Source: Burkholderia sp. Bp8992
GTDB lineage: Bacteria; Pseudomonadota; Gammaproteobacteria; Burkholderiales; Burkholderiaceae
Length of the DNA stretch: 64,000 nt
Assembly (NCBI RefSeq): GCF_003853705.1
Contig: NZ_QTQI01000005.1
Location: forward strand, 186,001-250,000
Direction of reading: 5' to 3'
In this document: one piece after another, positions 25,901 through 33,932 of the stretch
Layout: each line of letters starts with the position of its first letter
Numbering within the stretch: the first letter of the stretch is position 1
The notes under the pieces: model-generated
Databases searched by the model: none
The model's input: the letters and a program-made list of their open reading frames with translations, nothing else
What the model was told of the DNA's origin: nothing
Position numbers and translations under genes: made by a program

Positions 25901-26109
25901 CGGGCTCGGTGCCGCTGCTGATCGGCAGCGGCGCGGGCAGCGAGGTGCGTGCGGCCACCGGCGTCACCGTGTTCGCGGGGATGCTCGGCGTCACGCTGTT
26001 CGGGCTGTTCCTGACGCCCGTGTTCTATGTGGCGATCCGCAAGCTCGCGGGCGGCACGCCGGCCGTCTGGAGCGAACAGCACGGCACCCTCGAAGGAGAA
26101 AACCGATGA
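22936..26109 (+). CDS. RND efflux pump, HAE1 family inner-membrane transporter
   Basis: The 1057-residue protein has the usual length and layout: a helix at the N-terminus (FFIDRPIFAVVLSIVIFAI), two large periplasmic loops and 12 transmembrane helices. The proton-relay acidic pair is in helix 4, in GIVVDDAIVVVENVE. The sequence is closest in pattern to MexF/BpeF-like pumps. It exports drugs or redox-active compounds using the proton gradient. Start codon 22936 is preceded by GGGAGAG. Its stop codon overlaps the next gene's start (ATGA), implying translational coupling with the outer-membrane channel. SoxR control suggests that redox-cycling toxins such as phenazines are physiological substrates (inference). 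Confidence 0.93.
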   Translation: MDFSRFFIDRPIFAVVLSIVIFAIGLISIPMLPAGEYPEVVPPSVVVRATYPGANPKEIAESVAEPLEEAINGVEGIMYMKSVAGSDGSLQVVVTFLQGVDPDTAAVRVQNRVSQALSRLPDEVRQYGVTTQKQSPTPLMYVSLYSPDNSRDSLYLRNYLTLHVKDELSRLTGIGDVGVYGSGDYAMRLWLDPNRLASRGLTASDVIAAVREQNVQVSAGQLGAEPSPKKNDFLVSINVRGRLRTVQEFSDIVLRNGDDGQVVKLSDVARIELGAGDYTLRSYFNDKHSAVVGIFLSPGANALDVAKSVYAKLDELSKRFPPGVAYRPVWDPTVFVRESIRAVQHTLIEAVVLVVLVVILFLQTWRASIIPLVAVPVSVVGTFAWLYLLGYSINTLTLFGLVLAIGIVVDDAIVVVENVERNIAQGLSPRDAAHQAMREVSGPIVAIALVLCAVFVPMAFMSGVTGQFYRQFAVTIAISTVISAINSLTLSPALAAKLLRPHGAPKDALTRALDRAFGWLFHPFNRFFERSSDRYHGVVGRTLKRRGVVFAVYAALLAATALLFNAVPGGFIPVQDKLYLFAGAKLPEGASLARTSAVTEQMTKIALGTDGVEMVPAFAGLNALQAVNTPNITNSYVILKPFDQRHRSAAQINADLNARFAAIGGGITYALMPPPIQGLGNGSGYSLYLEDRGGLGYGELQKALSAFQAAVAKTPGMSYPVSSYQANIPQLEVKVDRLKAKAQGVALTDLFNTLQVYLGSMYVNDFNLFGRVYRVMAQADAGHRQTAADIANLRTRNAKGEMVPIGSMVTVGPAYGPDPVVRYNGYPAADLIGDADPKVMSSSQAIAKLQQIAKEVLPPGITLEWTDLSYQQVTQSNAAIVVFPLAVMLVFLVLASLYESWTLPLAVILIVPVCMCAALFGVWLSGGDNNVFVQVGLVVLMGLACKNAILIVEFARELEIQGKGAIEAALEACKLRLRPIVMTSVAFIAGSVPLLIGSGAGSEVRAATGVTVFAGMLGVTLFGLFLTPVFYVAIRKLAGGTPAVWSEQHGTLEGENR

Positions 26110-27623
26110 GCGCCGCTTTTCGTCTTTCCGCGCTCGCGATGTCGGTGACGCTTGCCGCGTGCGCGGTGGGCCCCGATTTCCAGCGGCCCGATACGGCCAC
26201 GGCCGCGCGGTTCGCGCGTGACGGGCATCCGGCGACGCAGCACGACGCGTCGCCGTCCGCTACGCCGCCCGATGCATCGGCCGCCGCCGATGCGACGTTC
26301 TGGCGCGGCTTCGGCGATCCGGTGCTGACGCAGTTGATCGATGCGGCGCTCGCGGCCAACCAGGATCTGCAGGTCGCGGTGTCGCGCTACGATGCATCGA
26401 ATGCGCTGCTGTCGCAGGCAACCTTCGATCGCTATCCGACGCTCACCGCAAGCGGCCGGATCGGCCACCAGCTGATGAGCAAGGACCAGGCGTTCGGCGC
26501 GCCGCGCAGCCAGCGCGATGCACCGACGTCGAGCGTCGGGATCAATGCCGCGTGGGAACTCGACCTGTTCGGCCGCGTGCGTCGTTCGATCGAGTCGCAG
26601 CGCGCCGAAACCGCGGCGAGTGCGGCCGACGTGCGCGCGGTACGCGTCGCGATCGCCGGCGAAGTGGCGAGCACGTACGTCGACCTGCGCGGCTCGCAGG
26701 AGCGGCTGCGGATCGCCCGCGAGAACGCCGACAACCAGAAGCAGACGCTTGCGCTGATCAATGCGCGCGTCGGTGCGGGGCGAGGGTCCGAACTCGATGC
26801 GGCGCGTGCACGTGCGCAGTACGAATCGACGACGTCGCGGATTGCCGTATACGAAGCCGCGATCGGCGTCGACGAGCATCGACTCGCGGTGCTGACGGGG
26901 CAGACGCCCGATGCGTTGATCGGCCGCTTCGATCCGCCGACAACCGGCATGCCGCCGGGCAAGCCCATCCCGCTGCCGGCGCTGGCTGCCGACATCGATC
27001 CCGGCACGCCGGGCGACCTGCTGCGCCGGCGCCCCGATGTCGCGGCGGCGGAGGCCAGGCTGCACGCGGCGACCGCGCGCGTCGGCGTCGCGACGGCCGA
27101 CCTGTTCCCGCGCTTCACGCTGTCGGGGCTGCTCGGCAGTGCGACGAGCAGCTACGGGTTCTTCCGCGCCGGCAGCGACACGAACCTGATCGCGCTCGGC
27201 ATCGACTGGTCGTTCCTCGATGTCGGCCGCGTGCGTGCGCGGATCGCCGCGAGCGACGCGGAAGCGGCCGGCCAGCTCGCGCAGTACCGGCAGACCGTGC
27301 TCGGCGCACTGGAGGAAACCGAGAACGCGCTGCTGCGTGTCGCGCGTACGCGTGACGAGACCACGCACCTCGTGCGCGCGGCGGACGACAGCGCGCGCGC
27401 CGCGCAGCTCGCGCAGACACGCTTCTCGGCCGGTGCGATCGACTACTACGAAGTGCTCGACGCGCAACGGATGCTGCTGCAGGCGCAGGACGCGGCGGCC
27501 GACGGACGCATGCGCAGCGCGGCGTCGACGGTCGCGCTGTACAAGGCGCTCGCGGGCGGCTGGCCGTCGGGCGCGGAGCAGGGCGTACAGGCACCGCTCG
27601 CGCAGTCGCAGTCGCAGCCGTAG
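26106..27623 (+). CDS. RND outer-membrane channel lipoprotein (NodT/OprM family)
   Basis: This 505-residue outer-membrane efflux protein has a lipobox LAAC with Cys19, then AVGPDFQRPDT, the classic start of NodT-type channels. Two structural repeats of the TolC fold follow (around FWRGFGDPVLTQLIDAALAANQDLQ, given here in part, and RRRPDVAAAEARLHAATARVGVA). It starts inside the pump gene's stop codon. It completes the tripartite SoxR-linked efflux operon. Confidence 0.92.
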   Translation: MSAAFRLSALAMSVTLAACAVGPDFQRPDTATAARFARDGHPATQHDASPSATPPDASAAADATFWRGFGDPVLTQLIDAALAANQDLQVAVSRYDASNALLSQATFDRYPTLTASGRIGHQLMSKDQAFGAPRSQRDAPTSSVGINAAWELDLFGRVRRSIESQRAETAASAADVRAVRVAIAGEVASTYVDLRGSQERLRIARENADNQKQTLALINARVGAGRGSELDAARARAQYESTTSRIAVYEAAIGVDEHRLAVLTGQTPDALIGRFDPPTTGMPPGKPIPLPALAADIDPGTPGDLLRRRPDVAAAEARLHAATARVGVATADLFPRFTLSGLLGSATSSYGFFRAGSDTNLIALGIDWSFLDVGRVRARIAASDAEAAGQLAQYRQTVLGALEETENALLRVARTRDETTHLVRAADDSARAAQLAQTRFSAGAIDYYEVLDAQRMLLQAQDAAADGRMRSAASTVALYKALAGGWPSGAEQGVQAPLAQSQSQP

Positions 27624-27637
27624 CGCGGGCGGCGCCG

Positions 27638-27669
27638 CGCGGCAGGCCGGAGGGAGCGTGCCTGCCGCG
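27638..27669 (+). terminator. Stem-loop after the RND operon
   Basis: CGCGGCAGGC at 27638-27647 pairs with GCCTGCCGCG at 27660-27669 around a 12-nt loop, 15 bases after the operon's last stop codon. Confidence 0.5.
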
Positions 27670-27710
27670 TCGCGATGCAATCGTGTCGCGGGCGGTAGCA
27701 TCGCGGTAAG

Positions 27711-27734
27711 ATTTAATTGCAACTGCAATTAAAT
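27711..27734. promoter_or_regulatory. MarR operator dyad
   Basis: ATTTAATTGCA at 27711-27721 and its exact reverse complement TGCAATTAAAT at 27724-27734 are separated by only 2 bp, giving a 24-bp dyad that ends 17 bp before the MarR gene. The size is typical for MarR dimers, so autorepression is likely. Related TTGCAA repeats occur before the downstream glutathione S-transferase gene. Confidence 0.75.
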
Positions 27735-27751
27735 GAGAGGAATGACCTGAC

Positions 27752-28207
27752 ATGAGCGCACCTGAACCCGATCTGTGGTTTTCGTTCGTCCGCGCGCACC
27801 GGACGATGATTCGCGAGATCGAGCGCCGTCTCGCGGATGCCGGCCTGCCTGCATACGCGTGGTACGACGCGTTGTGGGGGCTTGAAAGCGGGCCCGAAGG
27901 CACGCGCCGCATGCACGAACTGGCCGACGTGCTCGTGATCGAGCGCTACAACCTCACGCGGCTCGTCGACCGGCTCGAACACGAGGGGCTCGTCGCGCGC
28001 ACCCGTTCGGCGGACGACGGCCGTGCCGCATACGCAAGCATTACCGACAAGGGGCGGATGCTGCGCAAAAAGATGTGGAAGGTGTATCAAACGACGGTCG
28101 CGGAGCTATTTCTCGACCAGTTCACCAGCAAGGACCGGGCGGCGATGGTCGCCGCGCTTGACCGTGCGACCGCTGCCGCGCGCGACGCGGCAGCCGACGT
28201 GAAGTAA
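27752..28207 (+). CDS. MarR-family transcriptional regulator
   Basis: In this 151-residue protein a central winged helix (residues ~45-105; MHELADVLVIERYNLTRLVDRL as two helices, then wing TRSADDGRAAYASITDKG) is flanked by dimerisation helices. The wing's D-x-R and the ITDKG turn are typical of MarR. The start follows AGAGGAATG spacing and a strong 24-bp palindrome. The glutathione S-transferase gene 250 bp downstream is preceded by similar half-sites and may be part of the same regulon. Confidence 0.88.
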   Translation: MSAPEPDLWFSFVRAHRTMIREIERRLADAGLPAYAWYDALWGLESGPEGTRRMHELADVLVIERYNLTRLVDRLEHEGLVARTRSADDGRAAYASITDKGRMLRKKMWKVYQTTVAELFLDQFTSKDRAAMVAALDRATAAARDAAADVK

Positions 28208-28402
28208 CGGTATCCGGCACACGGCGCGTCGAGCGCAGACGTCGCGCGCCCGGCGGCGCGAGCCGCCGCGTCGTCAGCCGTTCGAGGCAGGCCGTGGCGG
28301 CGCGGCGGGTGTCGGGCGTCCGCACGGGCGGACCGGGTCGCGCAGCCGTATGCCCCTCCTTCGAGTACTGGCATGTCGCCGGTGCCATCGGTTTCGGCAT
28401 AG

Positions 28403-28432
28403 GATTGCAATTGCAACGATTGCAGTTGCAAC
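28403..28432 (+). promoter_or_regulatory. Tandem 15-bp GATTGCARTTGCAAC repeats upstream of GST gene
   Basis: GATTGCAATTGCAAC (28403-28417) is followed directly by GATTGCAGTTGCAAC (28418-28432), differing at one base. Each contains TTGCAA half-sites that also form the core of the MarR dyad upstream. The repeats end 24 bp before the GST start codon. They are probably operator sites for the MarR protein (inference). Confidence 0.6.
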
Positions 28433-28456
28433 GATAATCCGACGACAAGGACCGAC

Positions 28457-29107
28457 ATGACCTCGAATCACTCTCTCACGTTCTATACGGCAGACACCCC
28501 GAACGGGCACAAGATCGCGATCTACCTGGAAGAGGCCGCGATCGCGCACGACCTCGTGCACGTGAACCTGTCCGCCGGCGAGCAGCGCAGCCCGGCGTTC
28601 CTCGCGATCAACCCGAACGGCAAGATCCCGGCCATCGTCGACCACGATACCGGGCTGGCCGTGTTCGAATCCGGCGCGATCCTCAGCTATCTCGCCGCGA
28701 AGACGGGTTGCCTGCATCCGGACACGCTCGCCGAGCGCACGGCGGTCCAGCAGTGGCTGCACTTCCAGATCGGCGGGATCGGGCCGATGCTCGGCCAGCT
28801 CTGGTGGTTCCTGCGTGCATCGAAGACGGCCAATGCGGAAGCGATCGACCGCTACCGGAAGGAGGCCACGCGCCTCTACGGGGTCGTGAACGGCCGATTG
28901 TCCGAATCGGCGTACCTCGCATCGCCGCGGTATTCGATCGCCGACATCGCGGCGTTCCCGTGGCTGCGCTCGGCAGCCGAGCTCGATATCGACGTCGCCG
29001 GCTTCCCGCACGTCGAGCGCTGGCTTGCCGACATCGCCGCGCGGCCGGCCGTTCAGCGGGGCCTGATCGCCTGCCGCGCGCCGGCGGCGGCAGCGGCGGC
29101 GCACTGA
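28457..29107 (+). CDS. Glutathione S-transferase
   Basis: The 216-residue soluble protein has an N-terminal thioredoxin-like domain with the cis-Pro segment NPNGKIPAIVD and the glutathione gamma-glutamyl contact motif VFESGAIL. The all-helical C-terminal domain has the N-capping/SIADIAAFPWL motif. The early TADTPNGHKIAIYLEE segment matches the YfcG/YghU-like group, which use Thr/Asn at the active site rather than Tyr. The likely role is glutathione-dependent detoxification or disulphide-bond reduction. Regulation by the upstream MarR gene is suggested by shared TTGCAA motifs. Confidence 0.88.
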   Translation: MTSNHSLTFYTADTPNGHKIAIYLEEAAIAHDLVHVNLSAGEQRSPAFLAINPNGKIPAIVDHDTGLAVFESGAILSYLAAKTGCLHPDTLAERTAVQQWLHFQIGGIGPMLGQLWWFLRASKTANAEAIDRYRKEATRLYGVVNGRLSESAYLASPRYSIADIAAFPWLRSAAELDIDVAGFPHVERWLADIAARPAVQRGLIACRAPAAAAAAH

Positions 29108-29309
29108 CGTCGCATCGCCCGCGCCGCACGGGCGGCGCGGAATCCGGCCGGTTGCCCGCCCGGAAACATTGTTCCCCATCGTCGTAAACGTCTCGAATGC
29201 GTGATATTTGCGCCGCGCGATCCGGTTTAGAGTGGCCGCGAATCGATGACGATGTGTCGTATGGCCGCAGCCCCGGGCCGTACAGGTGCACCAGAGGAGT
29301 GGGAGACAA

Positions 29310-30827
29310 ATGGGTGAAGGCAGGATTACGCAGGTCGAGTCGTTCGGTTTCGAGCGCATTCCCGATGCATCGCGCTACGCGCGGCCGATCGATCTGTTCC
29401 GGTTGCTGTTCGGCGGCTGCAATACGTTTTCCACATCGGTGCTCGGCAGCTTTCCGGTGCTGGTCGGACTGTCGTTCAAGGCGGGTGTCTGCGCGATCGT
29501 GCTCGGCGTGCTCGCCGGCACGTGCATCCTCGCGCCGATGAGCCTGTTCGGCCCGCGCAACGGCACGAGCGACCCCGTGTCGTCCGGCGCGCATTTCGGC
29601 ATCCATGGCCGGATCGTCGGCTCGTTTCTCGCGCTGCTCACGTCGATCGCGTTCTTCTCGCTCGCGGTGTGGAGCTCCGGCGATGCGCTCGTCGGCGGCG
29701 CGCACGACATGGTCGGCGTGCCCGTCAACGGCGTCACGCTCGGCGCGGCCTACATGGTGTTCGCGGTGCTCGTGCTGATCGTCTGCATCTACGGTTTCCG
29801 CTTCATGTTGTGGGTCAACAAGATCGCCGTGTGGGCCGCGAGCGTGCTGTTCGTCGCGGGCCTGTTCGCATTCGCCGGCCTGTTCGACATCAACTATGCG
29901 GGCACGCTGCAGCCGGGCGGCGCAGGTTTCTGGGCCGCGTTCGTCGGCGCGGTGCTGGTTGCGCTGAGCAACCCGGTATCGTTCGCGTCGACGCTCGGTG
30001 ACTGGGCGCGCTACATTCCGCAGCACACGCCGAAGCATCGCGTGATGGGCGCCGTGTTCGCCGCGCAGGTCGCGACGTTCGTGCCGTTCTTCTTCGGCCT
30101 CGCGACCGCGACGATCATCGCGGCGAAGGCGCCCGCGTTCATCGCATCGAACGACTACGTCGGCGGGCTGCTTGCGATTTCGCCGCGCTGGTTCCTGCTG
30201 CCGATGTGCCTGATCGCGATCATCGGCGGGATGTCGACCGGCACGACCGCGCTGTACGGCACCGGGCTCGACGTGTCGAGCATGTTTCCGCGCTTCCTGA
30301 ACCGCGTGCGTGCGACGCTGCTGATCGGCACGATCGCGATCGCGTTCATCTTCGTCGGCCGCTTCTGGTTCAACCTCGTCGAAAGCGTCGCGACGTTCTC
30401 GACGCTGATCGACACGTTCAGCTGCCCGTGGATGGCGATCATGGTGATCGGCTACGTGACGCGCCGCGGCTACTATCTCGCCGACGACCTGCAGGTGTTC
30501 AACCGCGGCCTGCACGGCGGCCATTACTGGTTCACGCACGGCTGGAACGTGCGCGCGATGGGCGCATGGCTACCGGCCGCGTTCACCGGGTTCGCGTTCG
30601 TGAACCTGCCGGGCCAGTTCGTCGGGCCGCTCGGTCACCTCGCGGGCGGGCTCGACCTGAGCGTGCCGGTATCGCTGGCGGTGGGCGGGCTGCTGTACTT
30701 CGTGCTGCTGACTTTGTATCCGGAGCCGGACGGCGTGTACGGCCCGTACGGGCGCCGCTTCGTGCGCGGCGGCAAGCAGGGTGCGCGCGGAGCCGGTGCG
30801 CCGGCGATCCAGCCGAAGGGGTATTGA
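29310..30827 (+). CDS. NCS1-family nucleobase/cation permease
   Basis: The 505-residue membrane protein is of the NCS1 (CodB/Mhp1-like) family with about 12 helices. The N-terminus ESFGFERIPDASRYARP followed by DLFRLLFGGCNTFSTSVLG is typical of the cytoplasmic leader and unwound first helix. A conserved WARYIP motif is present. Substrates of the family are cytosine, allantoin, hydantoins, thiamine or related compounds. No salvage enzyme is adjacent, so the substrate is open. ATG 29310 follows GGGAG; the gene is monocistronic. Confidence 0.85.
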   Translation: MGEGRITQVESFGFERIPDASRYARPIDLFRLLFGGCNTFSTSVLGSFPVLVGLSFKAGVCAIVLGVLAGTCILAPMSLFGPRNGTSDPVSSGAHFGIHGRIVGSFLALLTSIAFFSLAVWSSGDALVGGAHDMVGVPVNGVTLGAAYMVFAVLVLIVCIYGFRFMLWVNKIAVWAASVLFVAGLFAFAGLFDINYAGTLQPGGAGFWAAFVGAVLVALSNPVSFASTLGDWARYIPQHTPKHRVMGAVFAAQVATFVPFFFGLATATIIAAKAPAFIASNDYVGGLLAISPRWFLLPMCLIAIIGGMSTGTTALYGTGLDVSSMFPRFLNRVRATLLIGTIAIAFIFVGRFWFNLVESVATFSTLIDTFSCPWMAIMVIGYVTRRGYYLADDLQVFNRGLHGGHYWFTHGWNVRAMGAWLPAAFTGFAFVNLPGQFVGPLGHLAGGLDLSVPVSLAVGGLLYFVLLTLYPEPDGVYGPYGRRFVRGGKQGARGAGAPAIQPKGY

Positions 30828-30852
30828 GCGGCGCTTGCTCCTTGCCGCAAAG

Positions 30853-30895
30853 CGCCAACGCCGCCGTGCGGATCGAGCCGCCGGCGGCGTTGGCG
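30853..30895. terminator. 13-bp perfect stem between convergent genes
   Basis: CGCCAACGCCGCC at 30853-30865 is the exact reverse complement of GGCGGCGTTGGCG at 30883-30895, with a 17-nt loop. It lies between the convergent permease and SDR genes, so it is probably a bidirectional terminator or RNA-stabilising hairpin. Confidence 0.5.
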
Positions 30896-30921
30896 TTGCC
30901 GTTGCCGGCTGGCGCGGTGGC

Positions 30922-31677
30922 TCAGTGGAACGTGCTGCCCGCGAGCAACCCGCCGTCGACGATGAATTCCGCCCCCGTGCAATACGCCGATTCGTCGGAC
31001 GCGAGGAACAGCACGAGGCTGGCCACTTCGTCGGGTTTGCCGATGCGTGCGATCGGCAGGCCGCTGTAGATCGACGACGGATCGAAATCCGCGAACTCGG
31101 GCGGGCGCGCCATCACCGTGTCGATGCCGCCCGGATGCACCGAGTTCACGCGAATGCCGTAGCGGCCGAATTCGAGCGCGGCTGCCTTCGTCATCCCGCG
31201 CACCGCGAACTTGCTCGATACGTATGCGCTGCCGCCCGCGACGCCCTCCATCCCGGCCGTCGACGACACGTTGACGATCGAGCCGCCGCCGGCTTCCTTC
31301 AGCGCGGCCACGGCCGATTTCATGCCGAGCCAGCAGCCGACCTGGTTCACGTCGATCACCTTGCGATAGTCGTCGAGCGAACACGATTCGATCGGCACGA
31401 GCTTCAGGATCGCCGCGTTGTTCACGAGGACGTCGAGCCGGCCGAACTGCGCGAGCGTCGCTTGGACGGCCGCCTGCCAGTCGGCTTCGCTCGTGACGTC
31501 GAGATGCTGGAATCGTGCGGCGTCGCCGAGTTCGGCCGCGACACGCCGGCCGGCGTCGTCCAGCACGTCGGCGATCACCACGCGCGCGCCTTCGGCGACG
31601 AACCGGCGTGCTTCCGCTTCGCCCTGGCCGCGGGCGCCGCCCGTGATCAGCGCCACCTTGCCTTCGAGTCGTTTCAT
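30922..31677 (-). CDS. Short-chain dehydrogenase/reductase (SDR)
   Basis: This 251-residue classical SDR has the cofactor motif TGGARGQG (residues 12-19), NNAA, the catalytic Ser in VSSTAG, and the YVSSK Tyr/Lys pair. The C-terminal GG(L/I)LAG follows the usual VDGG. An acidic residue after the second strand (IADV) suggests NAD rather than NADP. The family resembles 3-alpha/20-beta-hydroxysteroid and cyclopentanol-type dehydrogenases, but the substrate cannot be assigned. A VOC-family gene lies 43 bp upstream on the same strand, and the two are probably cotranscribed. Confidence 0.88.
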   Translation of the reverse strand: MKRLEGKVALITGGARGQGEAEARRFVAEGARVVIADVLDDAGRRVAAELGDAARFQHLDVTSEADWQAAVQATLAQFGRLDVLVNNAAILKLVPIESCSLDDYRKVIDVNQVGCWLGMKSAVAALKEAGGGSIVNVSSTAGMEGVAGGSAYVSSKFAVRGMTKAAALEFGRYGIRVNSVHPGGIDTVMARPPEFADFDPSSIYSGLPIARIGKPDEVASLVLFLASDESAYCTGAEFIVDGGLLAGSTFH

Positions 31678-31720
31678 TCTGCTTGCTCCTGTGAGTGAGA
31701 GGGGGCGCGCGCGGGGCCGC

Positions 31721-32257
31721 TCATGCGGAGGCGTCCGCCGCGTCGACGATGCGAACCGGATCGGTGCCGTCCCAGGCGTGTGCTTCGGCGATGCCGTGCG
31801 CGATCATGTCGCGCATGCCCGCGCCTTCGATTACTTCGACGCGCACGCCGGGATCGTCGGCGTCGTCGAGATACGCGAGGCGCGTGGCCGGGTTGCACGC
31901 TTCGAACACGATGCGCAGGCCGAGCGCGGTGAGCCGTGCGACCGCCGCATCGAGATCGTCGACGACCCACGCGACGTGATGCAGGCCCGCGAGCGGTTGC
32001 CCGTGCCCATCGCGGTACGGCGACGGCGCGTCGTTCGTTACGTGGATCAGTTCGATCTGCAGATCGCCGCGATACGCGAGGCCGACGTCCATCGTGACCG
32101 TCACCGGTTCGCCGAGATACCGGCCGTCGAGGCGGACGTTGCGGAATACGGTCCACGGGCCGACATCGTGGCGGGCGCGCCAGCGCGCGATGCTGCGGTC
32201 GAGGTCGGCGACCACGTAGCCGATCTGGTCGACGGGGCCGGGGAGTGGGGCGTTCAT
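31721..32257 (-). CDS. VOC-superfamily (glyoxalase-like) protein
   Basis: The 178-residue protein is built from two beta-alpha-beta3 vicinal-oxygen-chelate modules. The first is VDQIGYVVADLDRSIARW and the second LHHVAWVVDDLDAAVARL, followed by RVEVIEGAG. The module ends carry the His/Glu metal-ligand positions typical of glyoxalase/dioxygenase-type enzymes (His in LHHVAW and Glu in VEVIEG). The start at 32257 was chosen because it begins the first strand, and upstream codons give a Cys/Arg-rich unlikely leader. It lies directly upstream of the SDR gene and may act with it on a common small molecule. Confidence 0.82.
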   Translation of the reverse strand: MNAPLPGPVDQIGYVVADLDRSIARWRARHDVGPWTVFRNVRLDGRYLGEPVTVTMDVGLAYRGDLQIELIHVTNDAPSPYRDGHGQPLAGLHHVAWVVDDLDAAVARLTALGLRIVFEACNPATRLAYLDDADDPGVRVEVIEGAGMRDMIAHGIAEAHAWDGTDPVRIVDAADASA

Positions 32258-32502
32258 GTCGTCTCCGTGGCGGACGCATCGATGCGTGCCGCGCGATGAA
32301 TGACGGCCATGATCGCAACAAAGCGCGTGCTCCGTGCCGTCCAAACGGACGAGTACGCGTGGGCTGCGCCGGCGACCCATCGGCGCGGGCGGCATGGCGG
32401 GTATCGGCACGGCCGATGGTTAGCATCGCGGGCGGCGGCCTACCGCGGCCGCCGCACGGTCATTACGCTTGGGCGATCATCCACTCCGTCCGGAAGGTCC
32501 CC

Positions 32503-33753
32503 ATGTCCCGTCTCGACTACAGGTTGCTCGGCCCCTGCCTGCTCGCCATCGCGCTCGACGCGATGGGGTTCGGGCTCGTCTACCCGATGATGTCCGCGAT
32601 CTTCAGCGATCCGCACGCGGGCATCCTGCCGGCCGACGCCGGCGAGCACGCGCGCAATTTCTATCTCGGTCTCGGCTACGGAATCTACCCGCTGTGCATG
32701 TTCTTCGGCTCGTCGCTGATGGGCGAACTGTCCGATCGCTACGGCCGCCGCCGCATACTGCTGCTGTGCGTGCTCGGTCTCGCGGCCGGCTACGCGATGA
32801 TGGCGGCCGGCGCGTGGCACGCCAGCATCGCGCTGCTGCTGGCCGGGCGCGGGCTCACCGGCCTGATGGCCGGTTGCCAGGGCATCGCGCAGGCGGCGAT
32901 CACCGACCTGAGCACGCCCGAGAACAAGGCGTACAACATGAGCATCATGTCGCTCGCGTTCAGCGCGGGCGTGATCGTCGGTCCGGTGCTCGGCGGCGTC
33001 ACGTCCGACCGGACGATCTCGCCGCTGTTCGACTACGGCACGCCGTTCGTGCTGGTCGCCGTGCTGTCGCTCGCCTGCGCGTTCTGGACGTGGGCGTCGT
33101 ATCGCGACTCGGCCGCGCCGCGCGGCGACACGCGCATCGATCCGCTGCTGCCGCTGCGGATCATCTGGGAGGCCGCGCGCCAGCGCAACGTCGCGTTCCT
33201 GTCGGTGGTGTTCTTCCTGATGCAGGTCGGCTACGGGCTGTACCTGCAGACCATCATGCTGCTGCTGCAGGCGAAATTCGGTTATACGAGCGCGCGGCTC
33301 GGGCTGTTCAGCGGCGTGATCGGCATCTGCTTCGTGTTCGGCCTGCTGTTCGTCGTGCGGCTGATGCTGCGCGTGTGGCGCGTGATCGACATCGCGAAGA
33401 CGGGCTTGCTCGTCGCCGGGCTGGGCCAGGTCCTGTCGGCGTTGTTCCCGCACGAACCGGTGCTGTGGGCGCTCGCGATGGTCGTCGGCTGTTTCGACAT
33501 GATTGCGTACACGACGATGTATACGGCGTTCTCCGACGCCGTCAGCGAGGACCGGCAAGGCTGGGCGCTCGGCGTCGCGGGCTCGGTGATGGCGGTCGCG
33601 TGGGTCGTGACGGGCGCGCTGACGAACCTGCTGCCGGTGTTCGGCGAGACCGGCCTGCTGCTGATCGGCGGTGCGGGCTTCCTGCTCAGCTTCGCGATGA
33701 TGGTCGCGTACGGGCGGACGCGGCCGGGCGCCCGTACGGCCGCGCTGTCGTAA
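32503..33753 (+). CDS. MFS transporter, TetA/drug:H+ antiporter-like
   Basis: The 416-residue 12-helix carrier shows an early LDAMGFGLVYPMM, matching the drug-antiporter start in helix 1, and the GELSDRYGRRRILL loop between helices 2 and 3. VGPVLGG in helix 5 is the antiporter motif C and points to an exporter. A short periplasmic loop after helix 1 (SDPHAGILPADAGEHAR) is longer than usual. It is divergent from the VOC/SDR pair. The substrate is unknown. Confidence 0.85.
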   Translation: MSRLDYRLLGPCLLAIALDAMGFGLVYPMMSAIFSDPHAGILPADAGEHARNFYLGLGYGIYPLCMFFGSSLMGELSDRYGRRRILLLCVLGLAAGYAMMAAGAWHASIALLLAGRGLTGLMAGCQGIAQAAITDLSTPENKAYNMSIMSLAFSAGVIVGPVLGGVTSDRTISPLFDYGTPFVLVAVLSLACAFWTWASYRDSAAPRGDTRIDPLLPLRIIWEAARQRNVAFLSVVFFLMQVGYGLYLQTIMLLLQAKFGYTSARLGLFSGVIGICFVFGLLFVVRLMLRVWRVIDIAKTGLLVAGLGQVLSALFPHEPVLWALAMVVGCFDMIAYTTMYTAFSDAVSEDRQGWALGVAGSVMAVAWVVTGALTNLLPVFGETGLLLIGGAGFLLSFAMMVAYGRTRPGARTAALS

Positions 33754-33932
33754 GCGGCCCGTGCGCACGTTGGCCCGATCCTGTCGGACGTTGTCCCGCG
33801 CGCCGCTGTCGCGCACGGCCGCGCGGCCCGACACTGGCGCCTCGCGGCCGGTGAAGGATCGGGCCGCGTCCGGCGGCGCCGGCAAGCCCGGCGCGCCGTC
33901 CGATCGATGTGCGAACCGAAAGAGAGCGACCC

